Counted from the stretch's first letter, positions 9,771-22,389 are shown. The stretch: DNA of 64,000 nt from Acridotheres tristis (GCA_037013685.1 CM072919.1:51516116-51580115); one strand, 5' to 3'. Numbers and translations: made by a program. The notes: generated by a model from the sequence alone, not told the origin.

Positions 9771-9982
9771 CCCTACCCCGCCAGCTGGGTATGTCAGTCA
9801 AAGCCAACCCCTAATAAAGTGGCCTATGTGGCACTACGTTACTGTCAGCACCCCTCCATTGAATACCAAAAGTCCCCCGGTGGGCAGGATGTTCAAACCC
9901 AAGTTATAAGCCCAGACCTGTTGTTTTCCCCCATCGTTTATGAATTGTTTGAGTAATTAAAGTTGTGTTTGATTTATTTTAG
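9771..9982 (+). other. Spacer between integrase and env, with splice acceptor
   Basis: No frame stays open here. It ends in a pyrimidine-rich TTTGATTTATTTTAG (AG at 9981-9982), a good 3' splice site after which the env frame is open without a stop. Confidence 0.5.
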
Positions 9983-11309
9983 TTAACCACCCGGAGCCCC
10001 AGCATATGGCACCCAGTTGTAATCCTCCTTTGCCAGCCTTCGGAAGAGTGGATCGTCCCACAGCCTAAAAAGAATGTTTGGGTGACCCTCGCCCAGGCCA
10101 TGAGACAAGACCACCTTTGTCTATCAATGGCACCAGCAGAAGATCCGCTCTCAACCTGCCTGGTGGGGATCCCTTTTAAGCCCCAGCAGTTACCAAAATC
10201 GCTCCTTGCCGTGAAAGATCATGTGAATGCCCAGAATTACCCCAAGTCCCCTAACTTTCCTGTTATCAAACCCCTCTTTTTGTGGTGGGAATGGTCGAAA
10301 GACCTTCCCAAAGCAAAAGAGGAACCCCAAGAATTTGAACTTTTAGGTTTCTCCCCTGCCCCTTTTTGTGTTAACTTTTCATATAAACCGCCCTACTATC
10401 CTGAAAGATATTCCAGAATCTCCCAACACATCCTTGAGTATCAAGGCACCGCCTGGTGCAATAAGACCGCCCAGGTGAAGGAGGTCCCCAGTGAAGAACC
10501 TCTAAAGCTCGATAAGGGGGTCTTCCTCATTTGCGGTGACTGGGCATGGGCAGGCATCCCTTCTCGCCTTCTCGGAGGGCAATGTATGATCGAGTGGTTG
10601 ACCCTGTTTTCTCCCAACAAGACGCAAATTGCTAATTGGAAAGAGAAAAGCAACTCATTTGCCATCCCAAAGAGAGAGCTTAAGGATCTGGGCGAAAATT
10701 GTGACTCAGAAATTTTTCACTGGGCCATGAAAAAAAGAGTCACAGTGTCCGTCTTTTTGCCCTGGGTATGTGCGGCTAAGGCTCTAGGAGAATTGGGTCA
10801 CCTAGAGTGCTGGTTGCAAAACAGGCGAATCTTACATCAACCACCCTGAGTGACCTCCTCGAAGACGAGGAAATCACCAGGAAGGCGACTCTACAAAACA
10901 GAGCTGCCATTGATTTTCTGCTGTTAGCTCACGGCCACGGCTGCAAGGACTTTGAGGGTCTGTGTTGCTTCAACTTATCCTCGTGAAGCCAGAGTATCCA
11001 CTCGAAGACACAACAAATCCAAGGACTTGTAAACAACATCAAAGAGGAGACCGAAGGCTGGCTGGACAATCTATTTAAGGGGTGGGGACTCTCTGCTGGT
11101 TGGCTTCAGTTGTTAAAACAGTTCTGTTAATACTGCTCATTCTGTTTTTGATATCGGTTGCCCTGTCTATTTTTAAGTTGATTATTTCCCGTAGCATCTC
11201 CCCTACCGATAACATCAATCAGGTTGAGTTAACACCGAACCCAGACTGGTGGGTAAGTGAAGACTTACCCTCCAAGTACGAATCTAGTCTGTCCTCACCT
11301 GCTTCATAA
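9983..11309 (+). pseudogene. env: Retroviral env with alpharetrovirus-like TM, broken
   Basis: Envelope glycoprotein remnant. The frame is open from the splice acceptor at 9983 to a stop at 10849. It holds the end of the surface subunit (CLSMAPAEDPLSTCLVGIP, several N-x-S/T sites), a basic cleavage-like site (MKKR) and an internal fusion-peptide-like segment between two cysteines. The transmembrane subunit continues in the next frame from about 10815, with [17 protein letters not shown] and the CKDFEGLCC (CX6CC) motif, and meets an in-frame TGA at 10984. The membrane anchor and tail (a hydrophobic run with LLILLILFLISVAL) are in a third frame, 11082-11309. So there are two frame changes and one stop. 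The N-terminal part of the surface subunit is missing. The TM organisation is that of avian leukosis-type Env, not of a mammalian betaretrovirus. Confidence 0.8.
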
Positions 11310-11324
11310 AAAGAAAAGGGGGGA
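11308..11324 (+). promoter_or_regulatory. Polypurine tract of the ERVK-like provirus
   Basis: AAAAAGAAAAGGGGGGA, purines only, abutting the 3' LTR start at 11325. Confidence 0.85.
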
Positions 11325-12006
11325 TGTTGTGGTTCATTGTTTTCTGTTGTTATGACCTTGTTATTCCCTCTGTTGAAATGGTTCATCCCTATGTTATAGC
11401 CCCTAGCTCTGTATATAATGGTTTGCTCCCTTCCTGCCTTGACCCTTGTCCATCAACCCTAATCCCAACCTACCTTCCAGAGTCTTCCCTGCCCATCTCC
11501 CCAGTCTCCTCCCAGAGCGTTGCCAATTGTCCTCGGCCCCTCCCTTTATTCCCAAATGTTCTCTGCTTGTTGTCTTTTCCTAAGTGTCTCATTGGTTGTA
11601 CTTCGATTTCCCCACCTATGTTTCCCCCTATTGGTTGGTCATGTATGAAGCCCAACCCATTGTCACACCTCCAGGTTGTGTTAATTGGCTCGTTGGTTGT
11701 TGTACCCTCCCATGGGGGAGGTCCTCTATTTAAGTTCGTGTCAGGCAGTTCTCCCTGCCTTTTGTGGTCCCTTCGCCCCAACTCAAGTTGTCTACCCAAA
11801 CCCCATCCAATAAACCTTTCCCATGGGCCATAAAAGGACTCTTCCACACTCTTTATTTGCCTCCAGACCGATTTCCTGAGCTATAGTGTGGAGCTATACT
11901 TCCACTTTGGGTTCTACCAGATCCAGAAGGGAAGCCACATTCAGCACGGGTTCACCCAGAGCTAGCTGGTCGCCCATCGGGAGTGGGCAGATGGCAAAAC
12001 ACATCA
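11325..12006 (+). repeat. 3' LTR of the ERVK-like provirus
   Basis: 682 bp, TGTTGTGG... to ...ACATCA. TATA-like TCTATTTAAGTTCG is near 11727 and the polyA signal CCAATAAACC near 11808. It is followed by AAGTAC, which pairs with AACTAC at the left end of the element. Confidence 0.85.
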
Positions 12007-12012
12007 AAGTAC

Positions 12013-14578
12013 AGGCATATTTCTTAGCAATTTCAGCATAAAAGAAACACAGTGTTCTGAAAAAAAAAAAAAAAAGGCAAAAAACCAACAACAAAAAACC
12101 CCCAAACAAACAAAAAAAAGCCAACCTGTAAAACATCTGTCCATCACACCATCTGAATATTCAGCCAAATACACAGAGGTTACAAAGCACCCAGGCTAAG
12201 GAAAAGAAGTTAAATAAGAAGTTAGAGTCTAGACACAGATAATCTTAGACTGTGAAAGAAATTGAAAATCATCTTGAAAAGCTAAAAATGTGAATACTGC
12301 AGTCTGTTTTCTACCCTGGTATATTTAAGGGTATAAAGAATTAAGCTTTTCTTGATAGACAGAAACTAAAATAACTGTCTATGTAAATAGGAGAATTTTG
12401 CATAATTATGCTATTACATTCCCAGGGAAAAGACCTTGATTGAAGCCAGTTTTGGCTTATCATTTCATTTGTTGTTTCCTTACATGCATATTATTTCCAA
12501 TTAATAAGTTTCAAGTTTAAGGTGTATTGTTGGTTGTAGTTTCTGAAAGAACACTGTCGAAAACTAGTAAGATTTATGTAGCCACAAGTGAAACCATCTA
12601 AGAAATAATGGCTCTGAGTTGACTACTAGAGAATTCAGCCTGCTGAACCTGGGGTTTATGGGGACAAGCCCCTTGGATTGCTGTTGAAATAGACAGACTG
12701 AGTCAATTTCTAGGCTTCTCTAGAAGTATTTAAGTGAGAAAATACAATGTACAGATGCAATAAATATCTGAATTTCCTGGGCTTGGACCAGAAAGAGAAG
12801 TATATATTGCACTGAAAATTGTACTTGTGAAAAACCAAGACATGAGAAGTTATGTAAATTTCAGTATGTGTGTACACAGCAACAAACTCACTGGGCTGCA
12901 TTCCTGAAAAAGAGCCATACAATTATGGAAAACATCAGAAATGTGCAAACCTACCTATAACCCAGCTGCAGAAAAAGAAGGTAGAAAAACAGGAAATTAG
13001 TTTTACAGTTATTTCTCACCTATCATAACTTGTAGGAACTGAGATAAAAGGGAAATAGAACCTACTGCCTATAAGTGAGAAGAAGGCCTGCAACTAAAGA
13101 AATAAACAATCTCATTCAGCTACCTTAAAATTCTCTGGTTATATTTTTACTTATTTACCTCATTTTGATAGTCATTTGATACAATACTTCCCCCTACAGA
13201 GATTATTTTTGCCCTTAAAAAGTGCAGGATTATTGAAAATTGAGCCAGTCTCTAAGGCAATTGTGGTATGATATGATCCTATGTGAGCTGTTGAACAAAG
13301 CTTCAGGATGACTCAGATGCACCTTCATTGATGGCCCCATACTGTTTTCCCCTGCCCAATTATCTAGCACTCAGGTGGAAAGAACTGCAGCTCCCTAATT
13401 GGTAGAATTTATGACAACTTTTTTTCCCTTTGAGGAAAGTTGCCCTCAGAGACATTGACTGAAACAACTCTTCAGAAACAGTAACAGCACAACCCAATAT
13501 AACCATGTCTCATTCTAATTTTGTACAGTATGTGTTCTTAATAGATAAGTCTTTCTGTGAGTTTCAGTAGCTTACTATAAAAGTATTTTCAGACTTTGGT
13601 AGACTGTTGGTAATATTGCTACCAACCTATTCTCTACTCCTGTAAACAGCTGTTTCAAGAATCTATAGCTTGCCCCAGCTGCCACAGCTTTTCCTACAAA
13701 GTTCTGATAACACTTTTTGAACACTTTGAGAAGCACAAGGTCTAGTTAAATTGCAATCTCTTTGAACCTAATGTCTTCTGCCAAAGTTCACCCTTATCAT
13801 TGACACATAAACAAACTACAACATTAAGGTGATTATCTGAGACATGAGGCAATACCCTACAGCAACATAAAGAGCAAGTAGTGACACGTGTGAAAGCACT
13901 GAAACAGACAATTCTTTTGGAGCTTCATACAAGCAGATTGTTAAGCAGGTTTTTCCTGTCTCTTTCAGGAGCAAAGAAATAAGAATCTGAGGAGGGATGA
14001 ATCTCTACAGTCTAGCCCAAGTCCATTCATTACCAACAGAGGTTACCATGCTGCAAAGGAGCTCCTGATTTTACTAGCACAAACATGATCCTCATAGCGT
14101 GCAGTGACTATGATTCTCCAGAAAATGTACGTATCTAATTCCTAAAAAAAATGAAGAAACTTGAAAGCTATTATACAACTTGCATGGCTAGCAATTACTT
14201 CATTCACCACAATTAGATAAGCATTTTCAACCAACTAAGCCTCACCTGAAACTACATAGGTGTTAACATGAATTCCAAAGGGAAAGAAGTAGAATTCTGT
14301 AGATAAGAAGATGATGATGCAAACAGATACAAAATCCTACCCTTCAAGAAATCTAGATGAGATAAAATTACACAGATTCTAAATAAATAGGTATATATAG
14401 ATATGTGTATATTTATTTATTTATTTATTTATTTGTAATTAAATTATATTTATTCCAGCATAAACAATACACTGCCTACCATCTGTACATTCCCTTCCCT
14501 ATTCATAACCTTATCAAAACCAGATAAAACTAAGTGATTTGGAATACATTCTGCTGTCCTGAGAAATATTATTTAATA
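12013..14578. other. Intergenic sequence, no gene seen
   Basis: AT-rich unique sequence. It includes an A-rich stretch at about 12059-12120 and a (TTTA)n microsatellite at 14410-14434. No coding or RNA gene is recognised. Confidence 0.65.
14410..14434. repeat. (ATTT)n microsatellite
   Basis: Six uninterrupted ATTT units. Confidence 0.9.
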
Positions 14579-14582
14579 CAAT

Positions 14583-15195
14583 TGTCCTGGGGTACAATGA
14601 AAAAATGTGTATTCTATCACCATCTGTTAAAATGTGGGAGAGGTGGTGATCCTTATCTCTGTGGGAGATATCCTCTGCTGATGTGCCATCTGATAAGATC
14701 AGGGGGATGATCATCGTTATCTTTTCACAGCCCATCCTTCCTCCAGAAGATATATTCTGTTAATGGGCCATTCAGTCCTATTGTGTGACTGATAAGATTA
14801 CATCATCCCATTGGGAGATGCCCCAGCCAGGGGCAGGAGCCAAGCCTTTCCTACCTAGATAAAAAACTGGGGTTTGGGACGCGAAGGCAGCCCTTTCCAC
14901 TGGATCCCAGAGGAAAGTCAGACCATTTCCACATCATCGCTGGATCTTTGGAGGAAAACTGCACCTTCTACAGGAGCACTGCTTCAACTGAACCACATCT
15001 GTCATCCAGGAGGACTGCAGCCACCATTTATACGGACTGCTACCAACACCCTGACTGACTGGGTGTCAGGTTGTATTCTGACGCTGTCGGTGGTTTTTCT
15101 TTCTATTATTGCATGCATTTTATTTTTTCTCTTTTTTCCTATTAAATTGTATTACTGACTTGGAGTCTCTCATTGGTTTTGCTTTCAAACCAACA
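14583..15195 (+). mobile_element. Solo LTR, gammaretrovirus-like (4-bp duplication)
   Basis: 613 bp, TGTCCTGGGG... to ...CCAACA, flanked by CAAT at 14579-14582 and 15196-15199. A 4-bp duplication suggests a class I ERV. A TATA-like GATAAAAAAC lies near 14860 and a polyA signal ATTAAA near 15142. The 3' part (CACTGGATCCCAGAGGA..., GACTGGGTGTCAGG) is a familiar segment of songbird LTRs. No internal retroviral sequence adjoins it, so it is a solo LTR. The 94-codon ORF inside is not a gene. Confidence 0.8.
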
Positions 15196-15199
15196 CAAT

Positions 15200-17767
15200 A
15201 ATGAAAGATCAAATTTTTTGTTAAATCAAACTGTTTTGTAGAAAAAAGATATGGGATGTTTCGGTAATTTTCAAGCAATGTGGTAAATTAAAATTATTGA
15301 CAGCTTTGCTGAATAATAAATATTTAAATATTTTAAATAACTATGGGAATACTGACATTTTTAATATACTTTGACAATGTTTGCTGCACATTTGTTGCTA
15401 CTGCTTTAATGTCTCTACACTTCCAGTGGACACTGTGTTATTTTTTATCTTTGGATTTGCTGAAATTTCAGTGCAAGGGCACCAAAGATATCTTAGACAG
15501 CGTATCAAAACTGTGAGTTTATGGCATGCCAAAATCACAGGCATTTTGTATTTGGAGGTGTTAATATTCATAGCACCTGAATATAAATTACCTTGAGTTC
15601 CACTAAACTTAATTACATTCTATCTAACTATAAGTTGTTGCACCAGAATCAAGATTTTTACAGTTCAACTTTATATACAGAATGTATTAAACTGAGGAGC
15701 TCAAGATGCCAGGGTACACTTACAGTTGAGAAAATGTGGCCACCGTGTGCCAAAATACACTTGAATTATCTTCTAAATCAACAGCTAAAGGTCTTCAGGA
15801 TGGGTTTTGCAAACCAATCTCTAGTCACTGGTATTACCAAGCAGCTTTGTCAGATGCACGTGTTAACATACAGCTATAGATGACATGAATTCATTCTGTG
15901 GACATATCCAGAAACTAGAATTTGCTCAATTCCCAGAAAAGACTGACCACTTAAACCTGCTGGCATTCAAATGCTCCCATCTTTTCACCTCTGATGCATG
16001 GGCAAATTGCATATAGATCAGCAAACTAGGGCTAGGTGTCAGGTAATACAGATTTTGGATACAATATAGAATGGGTGTGTGCAGAATGCCCTGTTTGTCC
16101 TCTGCTGAGGGATACAGAAACATGCCTCAGACTATTTTTACAGACTGTGGTTTTCCAAAGCACACTATTTGAATATAAACTTCTTTGTCCCTTTTCCAAG
16201 GTCCAGCTCTCCCCAAACCATATACAAATTTTTCTTCCTGATACTGTCCTTTAGTCCTATTCTGTCTTGTACTGCATCTCCCTAGTCTTCAAGCTAACTT
16301 TAGCTTCGGACAAGACTGAATAGTTTCATTTCATCATGACCATTTCTGTTTCACTGAACCTGCTGTGGAGATTATGAAACAAATTTCCAACTCTGGCTAA
16401 ACTGGCCTTCCAAAAAAAAAAAAAAATTAAAGAATCGTCTAGTTATGCTCCACTGACAGCCAGCAAAATAAGCACCTTCCCTGGATGGGACTTTGTCTGT
16501 TCTTTCATTCAATAGTTTTTCACTCAGGGTATCCAGCTGCAATGGGAGCACAGTTCTTACAGCTTCTCTGAAGACAATCCTGACACCCTTCATTATTACA
16601 CACAATCCCATACGAGTCTCAGCTCTGCACAGCTTCCCCCAAAATTTGTCTTTTGGGCAACAAAGGCCATTAACACTAATACCAAGGTGAAAATGACATT
16701 ATCTATGAAACCAGACCTCAATCCTTGTCACTCTTTAAGCGAAGAGTGTTTAAAGGAAGGAGTTAAACTCTATAATGTTCACTGAGTTAGATCTGAGAAG
16801 ACTCCTGCTATTGAAGGGTGGATCTGAGTGCTGATGGAAGAGGCTCCTGACTGAGCAGGCAATAGAATAGAATTTGTACCTCCTGTTCTGTTGCAGGGAT
16901 CTACAGTCTGCTCCGACTCGGATCAGCTGTTGTTTTGTAATTTCTTTGGGCCACCTGCTGTCAGTACTAATTCTGTAGATAGCAAAGCACCCAGAGGATA
17001 GGTGGGGTACAAGTACTCTACTTTAGTTGAAGTAGGAAAGTATCAGAGACTAACACAATTCTTAAAGTTGTACTTTGCATGTGCTTTTCTTTCCTAGGCA
17101 TTAAGTACAATAAATGCAGCGTTTACAAACCATCAAGTTTAATGTACTAAGAAACAATTAGTAAGTATGATCCTCCAGAGAAGTTTCCCTCCATGTCCTC
17201 TCCATTCAAATATTCCTTAAGCTTAGTAGCAAAACTGAGCGTCTCTCACCTCATGCTATTACTTTCTTAGTAATTTGTGGATGGTTGGTAATAACACTGG
17301 AGGAAATCTTCCTCCCAGACTAGCACTGCAGGAGTGCCTATCTGCAATGCAGATGCCTGCTGTTTTCAGTACGTGACATCCACAAACGTCAGTAGTCTTA
17401 GAAGAGCGAAAGGGAAAAAAAGATGGAAGAAAAACCCCTTCACCAATTAGGTGCCACTTAATTATCCACGGATCTTACCTGTTTTCAAAAGCTTAACCAT
17501 CTAATCAGATTATGCTAATATAAATATACAATAACCAAACACCTTTTTTAATCTATATCACATATAGAGAGAGTGAAGAGTACATAGCACAGAAATATTG
17601 TAGTTCACCCGTCTTCTAGGCATTTATTGACACCCAGAGGAACTAGTTCTTAATTCTGCTGTTAATTCTTCTACAAATTCTGCCATATAATTTCAACCAG
17701 GTTACTTCATCTTCTTGTTACCTGCTTGAGGTTATCACAGTCCCATGGGCTTTACCTGCAATAGAGA
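15200..17767. other. Intergenic sequence, no gene seen
   Basis: Unique sequence without a recognisable gene or repeat family. ORFs are short and show no protein family. Confidence 0.65.
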
Positions 17768-17868
17768 ATAAAATCATACACTCATTTAGGTTGGAAAAGA
17801 CATTTGGGATCCTCAAGTCCGACTGTTAACCTGGGACAGCAAGGTCACCACCAAACCATGTTCCTGAG

Positions 17869-18344
17869 TGTGGGAAATAGAAAAGGTAGAAAACTCTTAG
17901 GAGGTATGAGAAAGCAAAACTCAGAACAGACGAATGCAAGAATACAGATATGCAAGGACAAGAAACAGTAAGGCTGTGTTTTTAAGATGTGTAGAGATAG
18001 GCCTTAGGAAATATGTTAAGCAAGATAATAGAAAAATATAAGTTTAATAATTAAGTTTTATCCATTGTTTTCAAGCTAACAACGAGCAAGCATTGTTAAA
18101 AACAAGGTGTACGTATAACTTTAGTAATTGGCTTAAGCAAATGCTTGTAAGCTTTTAACAGTATCCTCTTGGCAAGAAATCTTTTAAAGACCTTGTAACA
18201 AACAGAATTTCAGCTGTTGTTGTTATGGCCAGAGCTTTTACCATCTCCTGTGTCTCACCCTGTAATGAGACTGATGTGCTGAAATAAAAGCTCTAAGAGC
18301 TCCATACTTCAGCCCCGTCCCTTTATTACTATAAAGATCCAACA
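17869..18344 (+). mobile_element. Solo LTR inside CR1 (5-bp duplication)
   Basis: 476 bp, TGTGGGAAAT... to ...GATCCAACA, flanked by CTGAG at 17864-17868 and 18345-18349. CR1 sequence stops at the left flank and resumes at the right. The polyA signal is GAAATAAAAGC near 18281. The 5-bp duplication points to an ERVL-type integrase. The family is not named with certainty. Confidence 0.85.
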
Positions 18345-18717
18345 CTGAGTAGCACACCTACACATTTTTAAATATTTCCAGAGATGGTGACTCAGGCACT
18401 TCCCTGGGCAGCCTGTTCCAACACTTGACAACCCTTCCAATAAAGAATTTTTGCCAGTTTTAACATCTTGTCCTACCAGTTGTTACCTGGGAAAAGAGAC
18501 CAATCTTCACCTGGCTGTAGCCTTCTTTCACGTGGGTGTACAGAGTAAGGTCTCCCCTGAACCTCCTCTTCTGCAGGCTAAACAGCCCCAGCCTCCTTCA
18601 CCTGCTCCCCACAGAGCCTTCATCAGCTTCATTGTCCTTCTCTGAACATGCTCCAGCACCTCAGTGTCTTTCTTGCAGTGAGGGGCCCAAAACTGAACAC
18701 GGGATTTGAGGTGTGGT

Positions 18718-18971
18718 GTCACCAGTACCAAGTACAGGGGGACAATCCCTGCCCTGCTCCTGCTGGCCACACTATTGCTGGAACAGGCCAGGATGCCATT
18801 GGCCTTCTTGGCCACCTGGGCACTGCTGGCTCATGTTCAGCTGCTGTCACCAGCACCCCCAGGTCCTTTTCCTGAGGGCAGCTTTGCAGCCACTCTGCCC
18901 CAGCCTGTGGCACTGCCTGGGGTTGTTGTGACCCAAGGGCAGGACCCAGCACTGGCCTTGTTGAACCTCAC
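18718..18971 (-). repeat. CR1 tract shared with 26156-26409
   Basis: From 18739 to 18971 (233 bp) this segment is identical to 26177-26409, and only two differences occur in the next 20 bp to the left. Flanking CR1 sequence differs much more. Confidence 0.9.
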
Positions 18972-19235
18972 ACCACTGGCCTTGGGCCATGACCCAGCCT
19001 GTCCAAAACCCTGTAGATCAGCACTCCTGCCCAACTTGGTGTCATCTGCAAACTGACTGAAGCTACATTCGATCTCTTTGTACATATCATCTTCAGCCTA
19101 TATGTGGAAAATGGTGTCAAAGTCAATACTGAATTCCAGGTAGACAACATCCACATCCTTATCCACTAATCAGTTCATTTTCTCATAGATGGAGATCAGG
19201 TTGGTCGAACAACAGAGTCAGCCTTTCACAAACCC

Positions 19236-19640
19236 TGTGGAAATTTGTGAGGTGGACAAGGAGCTGGCTTTACCTGCAGATGCAAGAGGCTTTAGCTTGA
19301 GGCCATGTGAGGTAGCATGCTAATGTGGTCATTCTATATTAGGTAATGTTTCTGGTTCTTGTTCTGGGTTGGTTCAGAACCCGTCACTTTCAAGGGCATG
19401 CTCCTAGTTCACTTTCATGATTGGACCTTTGCCCTCAGATACCCCTGTATATTACTGAGTTTGCCACACCCCTGAGTCTTTGGAGGTTGCCTTTGTAATA
19501 TGCGGTTTCTACATTTGTTATTTTTACATTAAAAGTTCTTTGTTTCGAGTCAACTCCATCTTTCCCGTCTCTCTATATTTATGCCACATATTCCCCAGCT
19601 GGTCTGGTTTTGTCTGGCTGCACGCCGTGATCATAAAACA
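19236..19640 (+). mobile_element. Probable second LTR insertion in the same CR1
   Basis: CR1 sequence is interrupted here by about 400 bp: the left side stops after ...TTTCACAAACCC and the right side resumes at about CTGCTGGCAGGGCCTGATC. The inserted DNA starts TGTGGAAATT, has a TATA-like and a polyA-like ATTAAA (near 19518), and ends near ...GATCA or ...AAACA. No clean target duplication was found, so ends and class are uncertain. Confidence 0.5.
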
Positions 19641-20750
19641 CCTGCTGGCAGGGCCTGATCCCCCAGTTGTCATGTGATGTCACTTAGGGTGATCTGCTCC
19701 AAACTGAGAGGCCTGTGGTTCCCCTGATCCTCTTTCTGACTCATCCTGTAGATTGACATTAAATTTGCCAACTGCCAGTCACTGGGACCTCCAAGTTAGA
19801 TAGGACTTCTAGTAAAGAATGAAAAATGGCTCAGTGAGCACTTCCAGCAGCTTCCTCAGTGCCCCTGGAGGAGTCTCGTCTGACCCCCATAGACTTTGTG
19901 TGTGTCTAAGTGGCATAGAAATTTGCTGACCATTTCTTCTTGGATTATGGGAGCTTCGTTCTTCTCCCCATCCCTGTCTTCTAGCTTAGGGGCCTGGGTC
20001 CTCACAGAAAAACACTGATCTTGTTATTATTTAAGACTGAGGCCAATAAAGCATTAGGTACCTCAACCATTTCCTCATCTTTTGACACTACACTTCCACA
20101 CAGTATCCAGTAAGGAATGGATAGTGTCCTTTTTCCTGCTAATGTGTTTAGAGAAATATTTTTAATGATGTTTTATGGCACAGATAGATAAAATTCTTGT
20201 TGGACTTTGGCCCTACTAATTTCTTCCTTGCATAACCTCACAACATCCTCGGAGTTCCACTGAGTTGCATGTCTCTTCTTCCCAAGGTCATAAACTCTCA
20301 TTTTTAACCTGAGTTCCAGTCAAAGCTCTCTTTTCAGACAGGCTGGTCTTCTTTTGCACTGTCTTGTCTTTCAGCACATGGGGATGGCCTGCTCGTGCAC
20401 CTCTAGGATTTCCTTCTTGAAAAGCCTCCAACATTCCTGGACACTTTTGCTCTTCAGAACTGCCTCCCAATGGACTCTGACCACCAGTCTCCTACACTGC
20501 CATCTGAAAGTCCAAGACAACAGCTCTGCCTTCTTACTACTCCAAGAATCAAAAACTCTAACATTTCATTATTCCTATGCCTAAGACAGCTTCCAACCAT
20601 CACATCACCTACACATCCTTCTCTGTTCACAATAGGATGTCTTCCCTAATCGGCTCACTCAACAGCCGTGTCAGAAAGTTGTCTTCCATATACATCAGCA
20701 ATCACCTTAGGATGAAAACATACCAGGACAGAAGTAGGGTTAAGACTGTA

Positions 20751-21889
20751 GGCTGCTTTTAAAAGACAGCACAATGCTTCCAAAACTATTTGTACTTATT
20801 CTTCCATGAACTCTCAGTTCTTTTTTTTTCTTAATCTAAAACAAAGGACAGAAAAATTTGAAGAAAATGCATCCAAGGTAATCTTTGCAGTAAAATCTAC
20901 TCCTGACTTTCACTTCTGTGTGTTGTCCTTTCATTTATGTGTCCTGAAGCCTAAGCTTCAACATGTCGTTCTTCATTTCTGTAGGGACTTTGATATGCTT
21001 GACGGTAGACTTGTTCACAGCTGAAGAAAAATTGTCTAGAGCATTATTTTTGAGTATTGCTCTCGTGCAGAATTTAATACCAAGTTTCATGCTAAAGCAT
21101 AGACATAAAAGTAATAAATCCAATTGCCCAACATTGTTTTATTGAATTCAGGAAACCATGCCAGGACAGTCTCAGAGGTATTTATGCTTCTTACCAGCCA
21201 GGAAGATCCTCCAGAGTATTACAGCAATATAGCAATTCTGGAATAAAAGCTCTTTCTTGTTGTCTTCTTCCATGAAGAAAAAAAAAAAAAAAAATAAGCA
21301 GCATTCACAGGAGTCAAGCTTTCCCTGAATTTTCACAGACTGGAGACAAAAGAGAACAGTGTTGATTTATTTTAAATAACACAGGGCACAAAATTAATTA
21401 TTGTACAAGCTGAAGCATGTCTGTTACAAACAACCAATTCTAATGAAAAAATTGCCAGTTGGGATAATTCAGTACTAATGTTGGTAAGCCGTTTCAATAG
21501 CTAATTTTATTTACTTAATACTTATGCCCCTAAATGATAAATTGGTAAATTTAAGAAGAAATACAGACTTCTACTTACATAATTAGCATGTAAAAGAAGG
21601 CCCGGCCTATGACCCAAAATGCCAGAAACTTGGGTTTTTTCATTTCCTGTAAGTTCTCTTAAAGAAAATTGAAAGCAAAAGAAAATGCAGAAAAAGCCTA
21701 TCCTATTTTGGGAGAACACAATGTGATAACATCAGAAATTTTCATGATAGTTATAATGCCTACAGCATCTATACCTTGGGTACAAATTAATGAACAAGTT
21801 AAATTTACATTTCATTTCTGGAGGCCATGTTCAAAGACTCCTTTCCCAGTGTGTACATGTGAGATGTGTCTTCTTCATATCTGTGTAGG
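20751..21889. other. Intergenic sequence, no gene seen
   Basis: Unique AT-rich sequence with an A-run at 21278-21294. No gene is recognised. The exact left border of the old LTR that follows is unclear. Confidence 0.55.
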
Positions 21890-22389
21890 GTGCGTGTGCC
21901 CAGGGGGTGCAGGGGCAACTTGTGTGAGGAGAGGCTGGAGCTACCTCATGCTGGAAACACACGATTTCATGTGGCTCCAACAAATCCACCACAGACAGAG
22001 ATGGTGGCTCCTCTGAGAAAGAAACTCAAGAGAGAGCAAAAGTGCCAGACAGTCAGAAGAGGAGGGGGGGAAAAAAAGAGTGAGAAACGTAAGAGGAAAC
22101 ATTCAGAATAGAGAAGGAGGTGTTGTATGGTGCTGCAGGTATTTTCCCATTGTCCAAGGACAGCCAACACAGAACTGGGTTTAAACTATGACCACAGCCT
22201 GAGGGGAGACACATATTGAAGCAAAGGAGGTGTCAGGAGGAAGGAATGATAGAGAGAAACAGTTTGGACCAACCACAGCTCCCATTCCCCATCCCCCTGC
22301 ACTGCTCAGCATTGGAAGAGACAAGCTGGCAATGGATTGGAGCTGAGCCTGGGAAGATGCCTTTGGTTTTCACTGTCTAAATCTATGTT
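21890..22389 (+). mobile_element. Old LTR, left part (split by a younger LTR)
   Basis: Degraded LTR of the family also present at 51435-52028 (there on the opposite strand). The recognisable part is GGACCAACCACAGCTCCCAT and neighbours near 22265-22300. It continues at 23037 after an inserted ERVK LTR. The left border is approximate. Confidence 0.55.

Larger units (their letters stand above)
8056..12006 (+). mobile_element. Class II (ERVK-like) provirus, composite and deleted
   Basis: A plus-strand provirus. The outer flanks AACTAC (8050-8055) and AAGTAC (12007-12012) match at 5 of 6 bases, a 6-bp duplication as left by ERVK-type integrases. Inside are a piece of LTR start, a full diverged LTR, a tRNA-Lys-type primer site, an untranslated leader with a splice donor, a remnant of integrase, a broken env, a purine tract and a 3' LTR. 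All of gag and protease and most of pol are gone. The two full LTRs are only about two-thirds to three-quarters identical by eye, too far apart for two copies made in one integration. The 8056-8245 fragment is much closer to the 3' LTR. Recombination or gene conversion between related elements is the likely cause. Confidence 0.85.
17768..20750 (-). mobile_element. CR1 LINE, minus strand, interrupted by LTR insertions
   Basis: Reading left to right, the 3' end of CR1 comes first (reverse complement of the TTCCAACC...ATGATT end, 17768-17868). It resumes after the LTR at 18345. The minus-strand frame around 18815-18590 holds the end of the CR1 reverse transcriptase ORF2 ([20 protein letters not shown]). 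Farther right, sequence typical of more upstream CR1 follows (for example GGCCTGATCCCCCAG near 19650, the CTTGGATTATGGGAGCTTC block near 19940, and CACATGGGGATGGCCTGCTC near 20377), ending near 20750. Many indels and stops make it a dead copy. At roughly 2.1 kb of LINE sequence it is longer than the usual 5'-truncated CR1. Confidence 0.85.

Noticed and set aside
18528..19156. Several ORFs of 60-116 codons near 18.5-19.1 kb and 26.0-26.6 kb
   Set aside because: They lie in CR1. Only the minus-strand end of ORF2 is a real protein remnant, the others are shadows.
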